Shown: positions 43,389-52,032 of the stretch, piece after piece
Layout: each line of letters begins with the position of its first letter
Numbering within the stretch: position 1 is the first letter of the stretch
From: Shewanella cutis
GTDB taxonomy: Bacteria; Pseudomonadota; Gammaproteobacteria; Enterobacterales; Shewanellaceae
Assembly: GCF_022410515.1 (NCBI RefSeq)
Contig: NZ_JACSDI010000001.1
Span: 806,001 to 870,000 of the forward strand
Length of the DNA: 64,000 bases
Reading direction: 5' to 3'
Translations under genes and position numbers: made by a program
Notes under the pieces: generated by a model
What the model was told of the DNA's origin: nothing
Seen by the model: only the letters and a program-made list of their open reading frames with translations
The model's database searches: none

Positions 43389-43922
43389 GTGACGGCAGGG
43401 AGACTCCCACTCGATGATGCGATGTCAGAATTCGATCTCGTCACCTTAGCAAGCCAAGGTAATCGAGCCGCATTTAAACAACTGTATTTAACCCATCATA
43501 AAAAGGTGTATGCCTTATCGTTGCGGCTTTGCGGCCAAGCCTCGCAGGCGGAAGAAATTACCCAAGAGTGCTTTATTTTGGTCTGGCAAAAATTACCGCA
43601 ATTTAAGGGAGAAAGTCAGTTTTCTACTTGGCTACACACGCTTTGTGTAAACCAAGCACTGAGTTTTATGCGTAAGCAAAAATCCTTTTGGGCGCGCTTT
43701 ATTCCTATGGAAAGCGATGCTGAACACCCAAGCTCAGACGAAAACTATCAAGGGCTAGACAAATTGATCCTCAAACTGCCAGAGCGGGCACGCATTGTGT
43801 TTGTGCTCTGTGCCATTGAAGGTTATCAACACGAAGAAATTGCCCAATTGCTCGGTATTGCCGTAGGTACCAGTAAGACCCAATACCACAGAGCCAAGCA
43901 ATTACTACAGGAGATGCTGTAA
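43389..43922 (+). CDS. ECF-family RNA polymerase sigma factor
   Basis: 177 aa from GTG 43389 (AGGA about 9 nt upstream); an internal ATG at 43422 is the alternative. Region 2 (NRAAFKQLYLTHHKKVYALSLRLCGQASQAEEITQECFILVWQKLPQFKGESQFSTWLHTLCVN) and region 4 (LPERARIVFVLCAIEGYQHEEIAQLLGIAVGTSKTQYHRAKQLL) are complete. First gene of a three-gene unit with an anti-sigma-like and a DUF4097 gene; stop overlaps the next start (TAATG). Confidence 0.9.
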   Translation: MTAGRLPLDDAMSEFDLVTLASQGNRAAFKQLYLTHHKKVYALSLRLCGQASQAEEITQECFILVWQKLPQFKGESQFSTWLHTLCVNQALSFMRKQKSFWARFIPMESDAEHPSSDENYQGLDKLILKLPERARIVFVLCAIEGYQHEEIAQLLGIAVGTSKTQYHRAKQLLQEML

Positions 43923-44506
43923 TGTCCTTATCATCCGATCCCCGCGAAACAACGCTCCAGCTATTGATTGCTAATGCCCCCAAAGAATTAGCGCCGGAGC
44001 AGGACCTTTGGCAAGGCATTGAAAAACGTATGGATAAGCCATTGCAGTTTACTTTTGCTCCAGCCCAAGCAAGGCCAAAGCAAGGTGCGCAATGGGCAAT
44101 TGCTGCGACAGTCTTGCTAGCAATGTTTTTCGGTTTCAATCATCTCAATCCAGAAAAAGCGTTATTGAGTGGCCCAGAGCAAATCGCTAGCCAACAGACG
44201 GGTGATGAACACGCACTCCAAACCTTGCTCAGTCAAATCGCACAAACCCATCAGACTCAAGTTGCTAACTTAACGCAAACACCTGCGACAGTCGTCTGGC
44301 AAACCAGCCGTTTTAGTGCGCCATTAGAACAAGGATTAGTGGAATTACGTCAGGCTGGCGAGCAGATTTTTCAAGCACTTCAGGCCAATCCGACAGATAA
44401 ACAACTATGGCAACTCTGGCTTTGGGTGCAGCAACGAGAACTCGATTTACTCCAACAAAGCCAAAAACTTTCGATTCAAAACTCAACACAAGGAAATAGC
44501 ATATGA
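43922..44506 (+). CDS. Putative anti-sigma factor, single-pass membrane protein
   Basis: 194 aa. A soluble N-terminus with PEQDLWQGIEKRMDK, typical of the segments before the helix in RsiW-like anti-sigma factors, one membrane helix (about 62-77, WAIAATVLLAMFFGF), and a Gln-rich periplasmic part. No zinc-binding HxxxCxxC is seen. Identification rests mainly on position: overlapped at both ends by the sigma and DUF4097 genes. Confidence 0.65.
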   Translation: MSLSSDPRETTLQLLIANAPKELAPEQDLWQGIEKRMDKPLQFTFAPAQARPKQGAQWAIAATVLLAMFFGFNHLNPEKALLSGPEQIASQQTGDEHALQTLLSQIAQTHQTQVANLTQTPATVVWQTSRFSAPLEQGLVELRQAGEQIFQALQANPTDKQLWQLWLWVQQRELDLLQQSQKLSIQNSTQGNSI

Positions 44507-45459
44507 GTCATTTTACCCTCAAGAAAACCAGTCTCTTAGTATCAACGCTTTATCTTGGCTTAATGGGCAATGCATTCGCCGCTGAAAGTGTGGATAAGCA
44601 AATGAGCATTGGCACAGATACCCTATTACAGATCAAAGTCCAACGGGGCGAAGTACAAATCCAGAGCTGGGATAAAAATGAAGTCAGCGTCACAGGGACG
44701 CTTGATGAGCTGAGTGAAGGTTTTGTTTTCGAGCAAAAAGGTAACAATCTAAATATTGAAGATAAAATGCCCCGCCACTATAACGGCAGTGACAACAACG
44801 GCTCAAAACTCACCATTAAGGTGCCTAAGACCGTTAAGCTCAGTGCTGACACGGTTTCTGCCAATCTGCAAATGAGTCAGACTCAGGGCGAACTTGAGCT
44901 CAATACTGTCAGCGGCAATATTACTGCTGACAATCTGGGAGGCAGCCCAACGCTGCACACTGTCTCAGGCAATATCATCACTAAAGGATTAACAGGCAAA
45001 GTGATGTTAGATACTGTGTCTGGCGAGATTAAAGATGCTGAAAGTAAAGGTGAAATCAAATATCGCTTAGTGAGCGGCGATCTCAACAGCCAAACCTTAG
45101 CCGACAAAGTCAAGGTTGAGCAGGTTTCAGGGGAAGTGAAAGGCGACTTTAAAACCGCCAAAGAGGTTAATGTACGTACCGTCAGCGGCGATACCCAAGT
45201 GTCGCTAGCAAAAACGTTTGCTAAAGCCAATCTTGAAAGCGTGAGTGGCGATATGATGGTGAGCTTTACAGATACGCCCGATGCCAGCTTCGAGCTCAAT
45301 GGCGGCCCAGGTGGCAAAATCAAAAATGGCTTAAGTCAAGATGTGCCACAAAAACAAAAATACGTGCAAAATGAATCTCTAAGCTTCCAAACCGGCTCAG
45401 GTAGCGCCAGCGTAAAAATGGACACTATTAGCGGTAATCTGATCCTCAAAAAGCAATAG
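44503..45459 (+). CDS. Exported DUF4097 beta-repeat protein
   Basis: 318 aa with a signal peptide ending AFAAES. The mature protein has about eight units of 18-20 residues built on [T/L/Q]VSG[N/D/E] (NTVSGNI, HTVSGNI, DTVSGEI, RLVSGDL, EQVSGEV, RTVSGDT, ESVSGDM, DTISGNL), which suggest a stacked beta-solenoid. It resembles DUF4097 (adhesin-like) proteins. Located at the end of an ECF sigma operon (ATGA overlap), it may be a surface or periplasmic output of the envelope response. Confidence 0.8.
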   Translation: MSHFTLKKTSLLVSTLYLGLMGNAFAAESVDKQMSIGTDTLLQIKVQRGEVQIQSWDKNEVSVTGTLDELSEGFVFEQKGNNLNIEDKMPRHYNGSDNNGSKLTIKVPKTVKLSADTVSANLQMSQTQGELELNTVSGNITADNLGGSPTLHTVSGNIITKGLTGKVMLDTVSGEIKDAESKGEIKYRLVSGDLNSQTLADKVKVEQVSGEVKGDFKTAKEVNVRTVSGDTQVSLAKTFAKANLESVSGDMMVSFTDTPDASFELNGGPGGKIKNGLSQDVPQKQKYVQNESLSFQTGSGSASVKMDTISGNLILKKQ

Positions 45460-45486
45460 TCATTCGCTATCGTAAACATCCAATAC

Positions 45487-45518
45487 AAAAATGCCGCTCT
45501 CATTAAGCGGCATTTTTT
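45487..45518. terminator. Bidirectional terminator, DUF4097 gene / rsuA
   Basis: A stem AAAAATGCCGCT / AGCGGCATTTTTT between convergent genes, with A-run and T-run on the two sides. Confidence 0.85.
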
Positions 45519-45530
45519 GCACACATAGCA

Positions 45531-46238
45531 TTAAATTGAAGCGATTTCCTCAGTCGTCAGATAACGCCACTCACCTAAGGCAAGGTCTGAGTCAAGTTCA
45601 ATTTTTCCAATACTTTCACGATGTAAGCCAACCACATGATTCCCCACTGCGGCAAACATGCGCTTCACTTGATGATACTTCCCTTCGGTAATGGTTAAAC
45701 GCACCAATTGTGGCTCAATGATTTGAAGCATCGCAGGTTTCGTGAGGCCATCTTCATTTTTCAGTGCCACCCCAGCGGCAAAAATGGCAATTAAACTCTC
45801 ATCTACAGGTTCTGCCAACGTCACTAAATACCCCTTGCCACAATCTTTTTTAGGAGAAGTGATCCGATGCGACCACTTGCCATCGCTGGTGATCAGCACT
45901 AAACCTGTCGTATCAGCATCTAAACGGCCGGCAATATGTAATGTTTCAGGCTTTTCAATATCCAGCAGGCTCAATACTGAAGGGTAGACTTCATCTATGG
46001 TCGAGCAAATGGTGTCCACAGGTTTGTTCAACATAAGGTAACGCTCGCCAACGAGAGAAATAGGTTCACCGTCGAGGCATACTTGCATGCCTTCCAGCAC
46101 TTTAAAGCCAGCGTCTTTAATCACAATACCATCACAGGTGATATCGCCACGGTGCATCGCTTTTTTAGCCAAGGAACGTGTCAGCGAGGTACTTTCGCAA
46201 ATAAATTTGTCTAAACGCACAGGATAACTCAACTTCAA
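45531..46238 (-). CDS. rsuA: 16S rRNA pseudouridine-516 synthase RsuA
   Basis: 235 aa (E. coli 231). An N-terminal S4 domain (VRLDKFICESTSLTRSLAKKAMHRGDITCDG) precedes the catalytic domain with HIAGRLDADTTGLVLITSDG (catalytic Asp in GRLDADTTG). The C-terminal KYHQVKRMFAAVGNHVVGLHRESIG is the RsuA/RluB/E/F signature. The third rRNA-modification gene in this window after rlhA and rluA. Monocistronic. Confidence 0.9.
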   Translation of the reverse strand: MKLSYPVRLDKFICESTSLTRSLAKKAMHRGDITCDGIVIKDAGFKVLEGMQVCLDGEPISLVGERYLMLNKPVDTICSTIDEVYPSVLSLLDIEKPETLHIAGRLDADTTGLVLITSDGKWSHRITSPKKDCGKGYLVTLAEPVDESLIAIFAAGVALKNEDGLTKPAMLQIIEPQLVRLTITEGKYHQVKRMFAAVGNHVVGLHRESIGKIELDSDLALGEWRYLTTEEIASI

Positions 46239-46565
46239 TAAATGAAAACTGACGTATTATGGACCCAATCAATAAAAGGACAAAGCCCAAACTAAAACGA
46301 CGTCATCCTATTGTTATATAGAAACTAAGTACCTACTAACTTGGTAAAGCTTGCATACGGTATGTTTGCCGCTTTTTAGAGCAATTAACGTTATGGTAAT
46401 TTTTAGTTACAACTGCTAGATAATAAATCCGCCCTAAAAAGTGTAACTACCTTGTTTAGATTCCCAGTAAAGCATTAACATACATTGCATTGCGCCTGAA
46501 GCAATCCCATTTAGAACCCAAATAGCCCCTGATATGGGCACAATAACAAACTCGAAGGAAACGAC
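46239..46565. other. Divergent intergenic region rsuA / pepO
   Basis: 327 bp, should hold both promoters. AAGGA is seen before the pepO start. No convincing ORF, repeat or operator was found. Confidence 0.4.
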
Positions 46566-48650
46566 ATGAGAAAAGTACTCATTGGGGGACTGTGTGCCTC
46601 ACTCATCGCAGGCCTTACTGCCTGTAATGACAAAACAGCAGAAGTTAACGCTCCCGAAACCGCGAAAACCGCCACTGCTGCCGCTGTCACTAAAGCATTG
46701 GGTTCTGGTATCGAATTTGAAAACTTCGACAAATCAGTTCGTCCGCAGGATGATTTCTATCAATATGTTAACGGCGCTTGGTTGAAAAAGTCCGAAATCC
46801 CTGCCGATCGCACTAGCATTGGTGCTTTCTACGATCTGCGTGAAAAATCACGTGACGATGTCAAAGCCATTATCGAAGAAGTCGCTGCAACGCCAAACCT
46901 GGCTGAAGGCACCGACGAGCAAAAAGTGGCCGATCTTTATCGTTCATTTATGGACACTGCCACATTAAACAAATTAGGTGTCACGCCACTCAAAGGCGAG
47001 TTTGATGCCATCAACGCCTTAAAAGATAAAAACGAACTAGTTAAATACTTCGCCCATAGCCAAATCATGGGTGCGGGTACGCCAATGGCGTTCTACATCG
47101 ATATCGATGCGAAAAACTCTAGCCGTTACGCGACTCACCTGTATCAATACGGCCTAAGCCTGCCTGAAAAAGACTATTACTTTAACGAGTCAGAGCGTTT
47201 CGTTAATATCCGCAAAGCTTACGTAGCTCATATCGAAAAAATGTTCACGCTAGCGGGCCTTGCCAATCCCAAAGCTAGCGCAGAGTCTATCCTCTCCCTT
47301 GAAACCGCCATTGCCGCAAAACATTGGGATGTGGTTGAAACCCGCGATAGCACTAAATCCTATAACCTTTATCAAGTTAAAGATCTGCCAAGCTTAGCGC
47401 CAGATATCAACTGGACCGGCTACTTAGCGGCATTAGGTGCTGACAAACAAACCGATATTATCGTTAACCAACCAAGCTATATCCAAGGCCTGAACGAAGT
47501 GCTTAAAACCACCGATCTAGCAACTTGGAAAACCTACATGCAATGGCAAGTGCTGACCCATGCGGCAAGCAACTTGAGTGAAGAGTTTGACAACGAAAAC
47601 TTTGCCTTCTTCTCTAAAACCCTCAATGGTCAAGAAGAACAAGAGCCACGTTGGAAGCGCGGTGTAGCTGCAGTCAACGGTGTTTTAGGTGAAGTGGTTG
47701 GTAAAGTGTATGTGAAACGTCACTTCGCTCCAGAGGCCAAAGAACGTATGCAAGCTCTGGTTGAAAACCTGCGCGGTGCTTACGGCGACAGTATCAAAGA
47801 TCTCACTTGGATGAGCGAGACGACTAAACAAGCTGCGGCGGAAAAGTTAGCGAAATTCAATCCGAAAATTGGTTACCCAAACAAGTGGGAAGATTACAGC
47901 AAGCTGACCATCAAAGCCGATGATTTAATGGGTAACGCGGTACGCGCAAGCGAAGTTGAACACGCAAAATCACTGGCTAAATTAGGCGCTCCAATTGATA
48001 AAGACGAATGGCACATGACGCCACAAACGGTTAACGCCTACTACAACCCAACCATGAACGAAATCGTGTTCCCTGCCGCGATTCTGCAACCACCATTCTT
48101 TAATATGGCAGCAGATGACGCCGTGAACTACGGTGGTATCGGTGCGGTTATCGGTCACGAAATGGGCCATGGTTTCGACGACCAAGGTGCTAAGTTCGAC
48201 GGCGAAGGCAATATGCGTGACTGGTGGACAGCAAAAGACTTAGAAGAGTTCTCTGCCCGTGGTAAAGCACTGATCGCTCAGTACGATGGCTACTATGTGT
48301 TTGACGATCTGCATGTCAACGGCAGCCTGACCTTAGGTGAAAACATCGGTGACTTATCAGGTGTGACTATCGCTTACCGCGCTTACAAAAAATCACTCAA
48401 TGGTAAAGAAGCACCGGTTATCGACGGTCTGACTGGCGATCAACGTTTCTTCATCGGTTTTACCCAAATTTGGCGTGCAAAAGCCAAAGAAGAAGCCCTG
48501 CGTAACCGCGTAGCAACAGATCCACATTCACCTGCGGAATTCCGCGCGCTGGGCGCACTGTCTAACATGCCAGAGTTCTACACCACCTATGATGTAAAAC
48601 CAGGTGATGCGATGTATATCGCGCCAGAGAAACGCGTAAAAATTTGGTAA
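46566..48650 (+). CDS. pepO: M13 family zinc metallopeptidase, lipoprotein (PepO-like)
   Basis: 694 aa. The signal sequence ends in the lipobox LTAC (Cys about 20), so it is membrane-anchored in the periplasm. The M13 (neprilysin) domain has NAYYNPTMNEIVFPAAILQPPFF, the zinc motif HEMGH (VIGHEMGHGFDDQGAKFD), and ENIGDLSGVTIAYRAYK with the third zinc ligand. The N-terminal helical domain begins RPQDDFYQYVNGAWLKKSEIP. It trims oligopeptides. AAGGA precedes the ATG. Monocistronic. Confidence 0.92.
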   Translation: MRKVLIGGLCASLIAGLTACNDKTAEVNAPETAKTATAAAVTKALGSGIEFENFDKSVRPQDDFYQYVNGAWLKKSEIPADRTSIGAFYDLREKSRDDVKAIIEEVAATPNLAEGTDEQKVADLYRSFMDTATLNKLGVTPLKGEFDAINALKDKNELVKYFAHSQIMGAGTPMAFYIDIDAKNSSRYATHLYQYGLSLPEKDYYFNESERFVNIRKAYVAHIEKMFTLAGLANPKASAESILSLETAIAAKHWDVVETRDSTKSYNLYQVKDLPSLAPDINWTGYLAALGADKQTDIIVNQPSYIQGLNEVLKTTDLATWKTYMQWQVLTHAASNLSEEFDNENFAFFSKTLNGQEEQEPRWKRGVAAVNGVLGEVVGKVYVKRHFAPEAKERMQALVENLRGAYGDSIKDLTWMSETTKQAAAEKLAKFNPKIGYPNKWEDYSKLTIKADDLMGNAVRASEVEHAKSLAKLGAPIDKDEWHMTPQTVNAYYNPTMNEIVFPAAILQPPFFNMAADDAVNYGGIGAVIGHEMGHGFDDQGAKFDGEGNMRDWWTAKDLEEFSARGKALIAQYDGYYVFDDLHVNGSLTLGENIGDLSGVTIAYRAYKKSLNGKEAPVIDGLTGDQRFFIGFTQIWRAKAKEEALRNRVATDPHSPAEFRALGALSNMPEFYTTYDVKPGDAMYIAPEKRVKIW

Positions 48651-48702
48651 TGCCAAATTAATTCAAGACAATAGTTAGCTCAACGCAATAGTTGACCAAC
48701 AT

Positions 48703-48737
48703 AATGGCGCCGCTACTTTTTAGCGGCGCCATTTTTA
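48703..48737 (+). terminator. Terminator of pepO
   Basis: A perfect 13-bp stem (AATGGCGCCGCTA / TAGCGGCGCCATT) around CTTTT, followed by TTTA. Confidence 0.88.
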
Positions 48738-48750
48738 TTGGCAAAGTCTA

Positions 48751-49014
48751 GGACGTGTTGACGTTTCAGGGTTATTTTTGCAGCGAGTTGGCTGGCTTTT
48801 ATGCAAGGTAAAGCCCGTGCAGTGTAGTTAGTCTACATAAACGGGCGATAACGCAGCAGAAATGCCAGCCAAACGCTGCCCGAAGGGTTCGTCTGACAAG
48901 CTCTTGCTCTTTGTCACTCGTCATTTGAGTAGAATAACTACACGTCACTCCTCGTTTCGCGATCACGAGCTTGCCAGAGCGAACAAAATTTAATCTCGAA
49001 ATGTCAACACGCCC
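48751..49014 (-). mobile_element. MITE-like element, copy 2 (264 bp, inverted)
   Basis: Same family as the copies at 22360 and 54040 but in opposite orientation and more diverged; TIRs GGACGTGTTGACGTTTC and GAAATGTCAACACGCCC, flanked by TA on both sides (48749-48750, 49015-49016). The two arm structures are retained (TTGGCTGGC/GCCAGCCAA; GACAAGCTC/GAGCTTGCC with mismatches). It lies in the intergenic space after the pepO terminator. No coding capacity. Confidence 0.82.
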
Positions 49015-49089
49015 TAATGTGGGCCGAACATGAACAAGTCTTCATCGTTGATTCAGCTTTAATTAAGCCATTTCAGCCTATGGTGTCCC

Positions 49090-49105
49090 TGTGATGTGTA
49101 TCACT
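49090..49105. promoter_or_regulatory. CRP-like palindrome upstream of the RelA/SpoT-fold gene
   Basis: TGTGATGTGTATCACT matches the CRP consensus TGTGA-N6-TCACA with one mismatch. It ends 21 bp before the ATG, too close for classical activation at -41, so it could repress or overlap the transcript start. Confidence 0.4.
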
Positions 49106-49126
49106 CCCATAAGGAAGTAGGCCGTT

Positions 49127-49912
49127 ATGAATAAGTTATTTCGTACCTTTTTTATCTTTCTACTCTTATTATCGACCCGCACTGGCGTAGCCAATCCATT
49201 AGTCATCAATGACAGTAGCGCCGAACGTGGCAGTTATAGCGCAAGACAGGCACAAAGCCATGACCTACATGGATTATACGCGCTAAGCAGTCAAACCTTC
49301 GACACACCACGCCAATCATCAAATTGCTTAGATAACTTATATTTAGGTGCTCACGCTGCACAGTATGAACTCGGAAATTTACTGCAAAAAATCACCACTC
49401 ACTCACAGACGCACGTAATATTGCCTGAAGTGAAAAGTTACCAACGCGCTGCTGAAAAAGTCGCTAGCAAATTTAACGGTGATGCGAGTCAGATAACCGA
49501 TCTCGCCCGTGCCAGTATTGTGGCTGATAGTATTTCAGAGTTAATGCAAGCCTATTACGCCCTAAGTGAGCAAACGCAGGTCGTGAAACTAAAGAACCGT
49601 TTCGCCGAACCCAAAGCCTCGGGTTACCGCGATCTCAACCTGCTGGTACGTTTACCTGAAAGCGGCATGATTGCCGAAGTGCAATTACACCTTAAGGAAA
49701 TTGCCGACATCAAAAGCGGCCCTGAGCATAAGGTCTACGAACAAGTGCAGCAAATTGAAGCCAATGCCCTTAAACAACAACGCCAGTTAAGTGAATTTGA
49801 AACCGCACAAATTGCCAAACTGCGCCAAGAGTCCCATAAGCTGTATCACAAAGCATGGCTGAACTATAAACGCATTGCAGAAGGAACCCTGCTAAACAGC
49901 TCAGTCGCTTAA
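49127..49912 (+). CDS. Exported RelA/SpoT synthetase-fold protein
   Basis: 261 aa. The N-terminus MNKLFRTFFIFLLLLSTRTGVA is a clear signal peptide. The mature chain keeps the alarmone-synthetase order: PEVKSYQRAAEKVASKF (the basic K-S-R-K strand), ITDLARASIV (normally D-x-x-G-x-R), KNRF near 163, SGYRDLNLLV, and EVQLHLKEI with the catalytic-type Glu. Length is like the small synthetase RelV of Vibrio. An export signal is unexpected for an enzyme using cytoplasmic GTP/ATP; it may be a periplasmic or secreted nucleotide pyrophosphokinase, or the helix may be a membrane anchor. Single gene with a strong terminator. Confidence 0.75.
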   Translation: MNKLFRTFFIFLLLLSTRTGVANPLVINDSSAERGSYSARQAQSHDLHGLYALSSQTFDTPRQSSNCLDNLYLGAHAAQYELGNLLQKITTHSQTHVILPEVKSYQRAAEKVASKFNGDASQITDLARASIVADSISELMQAYYALSEQTQVVKLKNRFAEPKASGYRDLNLLVRLPESGMIAEVQLHLKEIADIKSGPEHKVYEQVQQIEANALKQQRQLSEFETAQIAKLRQESHKLYHKAWLNYKRIAEGTLLNSSVA

Positions 49913-49933
49913 CACATCCCCTCTTCCACTTTT

Positions 49934-49970
49934 GCGCTGGTTTTCTGTAAAGATACCAGCGCTTTTTTTT
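49934..49970 (+). terminator. Terminator of the RelA/SpoT-fold gene
   Basis: GCGCTGGT / ACCAGCGC stem followed by eight T. Confidence 0.88.
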
Positions 49971-50117
49971 ACTGAATTAACAATAATTGCCAACAAGCGA
50001 CATATCCAAGCGATTAATCTCGGCTAACACCACTTAAGCGCCCACAGCCCGTCCCTCGCATCCCACCCCGTTTACCTATATAATCCCGCGCCATAAGGCG
50101 ACCCTTAAGGACATTCC

Positions 50118-50525
50118 ATGCACGACATTATTGAGCAACTCCAAGAACGCAGCGAAACCGTACCTGTGCCACTCGAGTTACCCACATTCGAGCAATTAGT
50201 GGAAGTGGAGGAGCAAATACTCATCCCACTGCCGAGGGAATTAAAGGAATACCTACTCCATGCCAGTGATGTGATTTATGGCGCGATTGAGCCTGTCACC
50301 GCGGCCGATCCCTATTCACACACCTATTTGCCTGAAGTCACCTGCTATGCTTGGTCAATCGGCCTGCCAAGGGACTTAATTGCCATCTGCCAACTAGGCG
50401 ATGACTTTTATTGTATTGACCAAGATGGCCAAGTCCATTTTTGGCAAAACGGTGACTTTACCGATACCTATTGGGAATCCTTCTGGGAATGGGTCGAAGA
50501 TATTTGGCTTAAAAACAAATACTGA
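50118..50525 (+). CDS. SMI1/KNR4 family protein
   Basis: 135 aa. The fold signature is visible: PTFEQLVEVEEQILIPLPRELKEYLLHASDV, then GLPRDLIAICQLGDDFYCIDQDGQVHFWQNGDF and ESFWEWVEDIW. Members are often immunity proteins against contact-dependent or type VI toxins, but many are free-standing with other roles. No toxin gene is adjacent. It is 30 bp upstream of the next gene, probably co-transcribed. Confidence 0.8.
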   Translation: MHDIIEQLQERSETVPVPLELPTFEQLVEVEEQILIPLPRELKEYLLHASDVIYGAIEPVTAADPYSHTYLPEVTCYAWSIGLPRDLIAICQLGDDFYCIDQDGQVHFWQNGDFTDTYWESFWEWVEDIWLKNKY

Positions 50526-51056
<531 letters not shown>

Positions 51057-51076
51057 ACGCTAAACGACTTAATAAG

Positions 51077-51105
51077 AAGGGCAGAAGTTTTACTTCTGCC
51101 CTTTT
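51077..51105 (+). terminator. Terminator of the SMI1/KNR4 pair
   Basis: A perfect 11-bp stem (AAGGGCAGAAG / CTTCTGCCCTT) followed by a T-rich tail. Confidence 0.88.
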
Positions 51106-51407
51106 GTTTTTAATTGACCCGCCCCAAATAGCGCTACTGCAAAGACGGCTTCCATTTTTGCTAATACCGATTGATTGGATTATGGGAATGTGACAAATAC
51201 TCTCACCAGAATAATCCCTTTAGGTAGCGTTGAGTTCGCGTTTCTGCTGCGTAAGTGTCTGGTTGTATAAAATAACGACAAAAAACCTCGCTACAAATAA
51301 TGTCAGATACAAAAATCTCTACTTCACTGACGTTGCTATTTTGTTAATAACAAAAACAATGTATTTTCTCAAGATAACCCAAACAGGACACAGGGCTTAG
51401 GGTAAAA
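51106..51407. other. Intergenic region upstream of the PH-domain gene
   Basis: About 300 bp between two plus-strand genes. It should carry the promoter of the PH-domain gene. No ORF, repeat or clear operator is visible. Confidence 0.4.
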
Positions 51408-51950
51408 ATGCAAGATAACACCATTCATGAAGCGGAATTTGAAGCCAATTTAGGCCTATATTGGTTACTCTCTGGAGCGGCTTATTTCAGCCTAAGTATT
51501 ATTGGTATCCCATTATTATTACTCTGGTTTCCTCTCGGCTTATGGGGAACGCGCCGCTATATCAACAATATGAGCGCGCGTCTCACCAGCAAAAAACTTA
51601 TCGTGCGTAGGGGCATATTAACGCGCACCGAAAACACGGTTCCCTTAGATAAGATCACCGATATTGCCTTAATTCAAGGTCCGATTATGAGACTCATGGG
51701 CTTACATAAACTCACCGTCGAAACGGCGGGGCAATCGGGAACGGGTTCCTTAATCAGCCTAGTGGGCATAGTCGATGCACCAGGTTTTAGAGCACAGATT
51801 TTGGAGCAAAAAGAGCGCTTGAGTGGCCTCCCCCCACAACCTGAAGCATTACCCGCTACAAACGATAATGCGCTACTCGCTCAACTGGTAGAAATGACCG
51901 CAAGTTTAAAACGTATCGAAGGCTTACTCGCCTCTAAATACAACTCTTAA
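51408..51950 (+). CDS. Bacterial PH-domain (bPH2) membrane protein
   Basis: 180 aa. Two adjacent hydrophobic helices (about 20-50, YWLLSGAAYFSLSIIGIPLLLLWFPLGLWG) precede a bPH2 domain (SARLTSKKLIVRRGILTRTENTVPLDKITDIALIQGPIMRLMGLHKLTVETAG). Similar YdbT/YdbS-like proteins have an unclear envelope role. A short linker and a coiled segment end the protein. Confidence 0.8.
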   Translation: MQDNTIHEAEFEANLGLYWLLSGAAYFSLSIIGIPLLLLWFPLGLWGTRRYINNMSARLTSKKLIVRRGILTRTENTVPLDKITDIALIQGPIMRLMGLHKLTVETAGQSGTGSLISLVGIVDAPGFRAQILEQKERLSGLPPQPEALPATNDNALLAQLVEMTASLKRIEGLLASKYNS

Positions 51951-52032
51951 CAGATAATACCGCGACTTAAGTATTCAGATAGCTCAGTATCAACAAGATC
52001 ATTTCCAATGGATAAGGAAACACGCAGCACCT

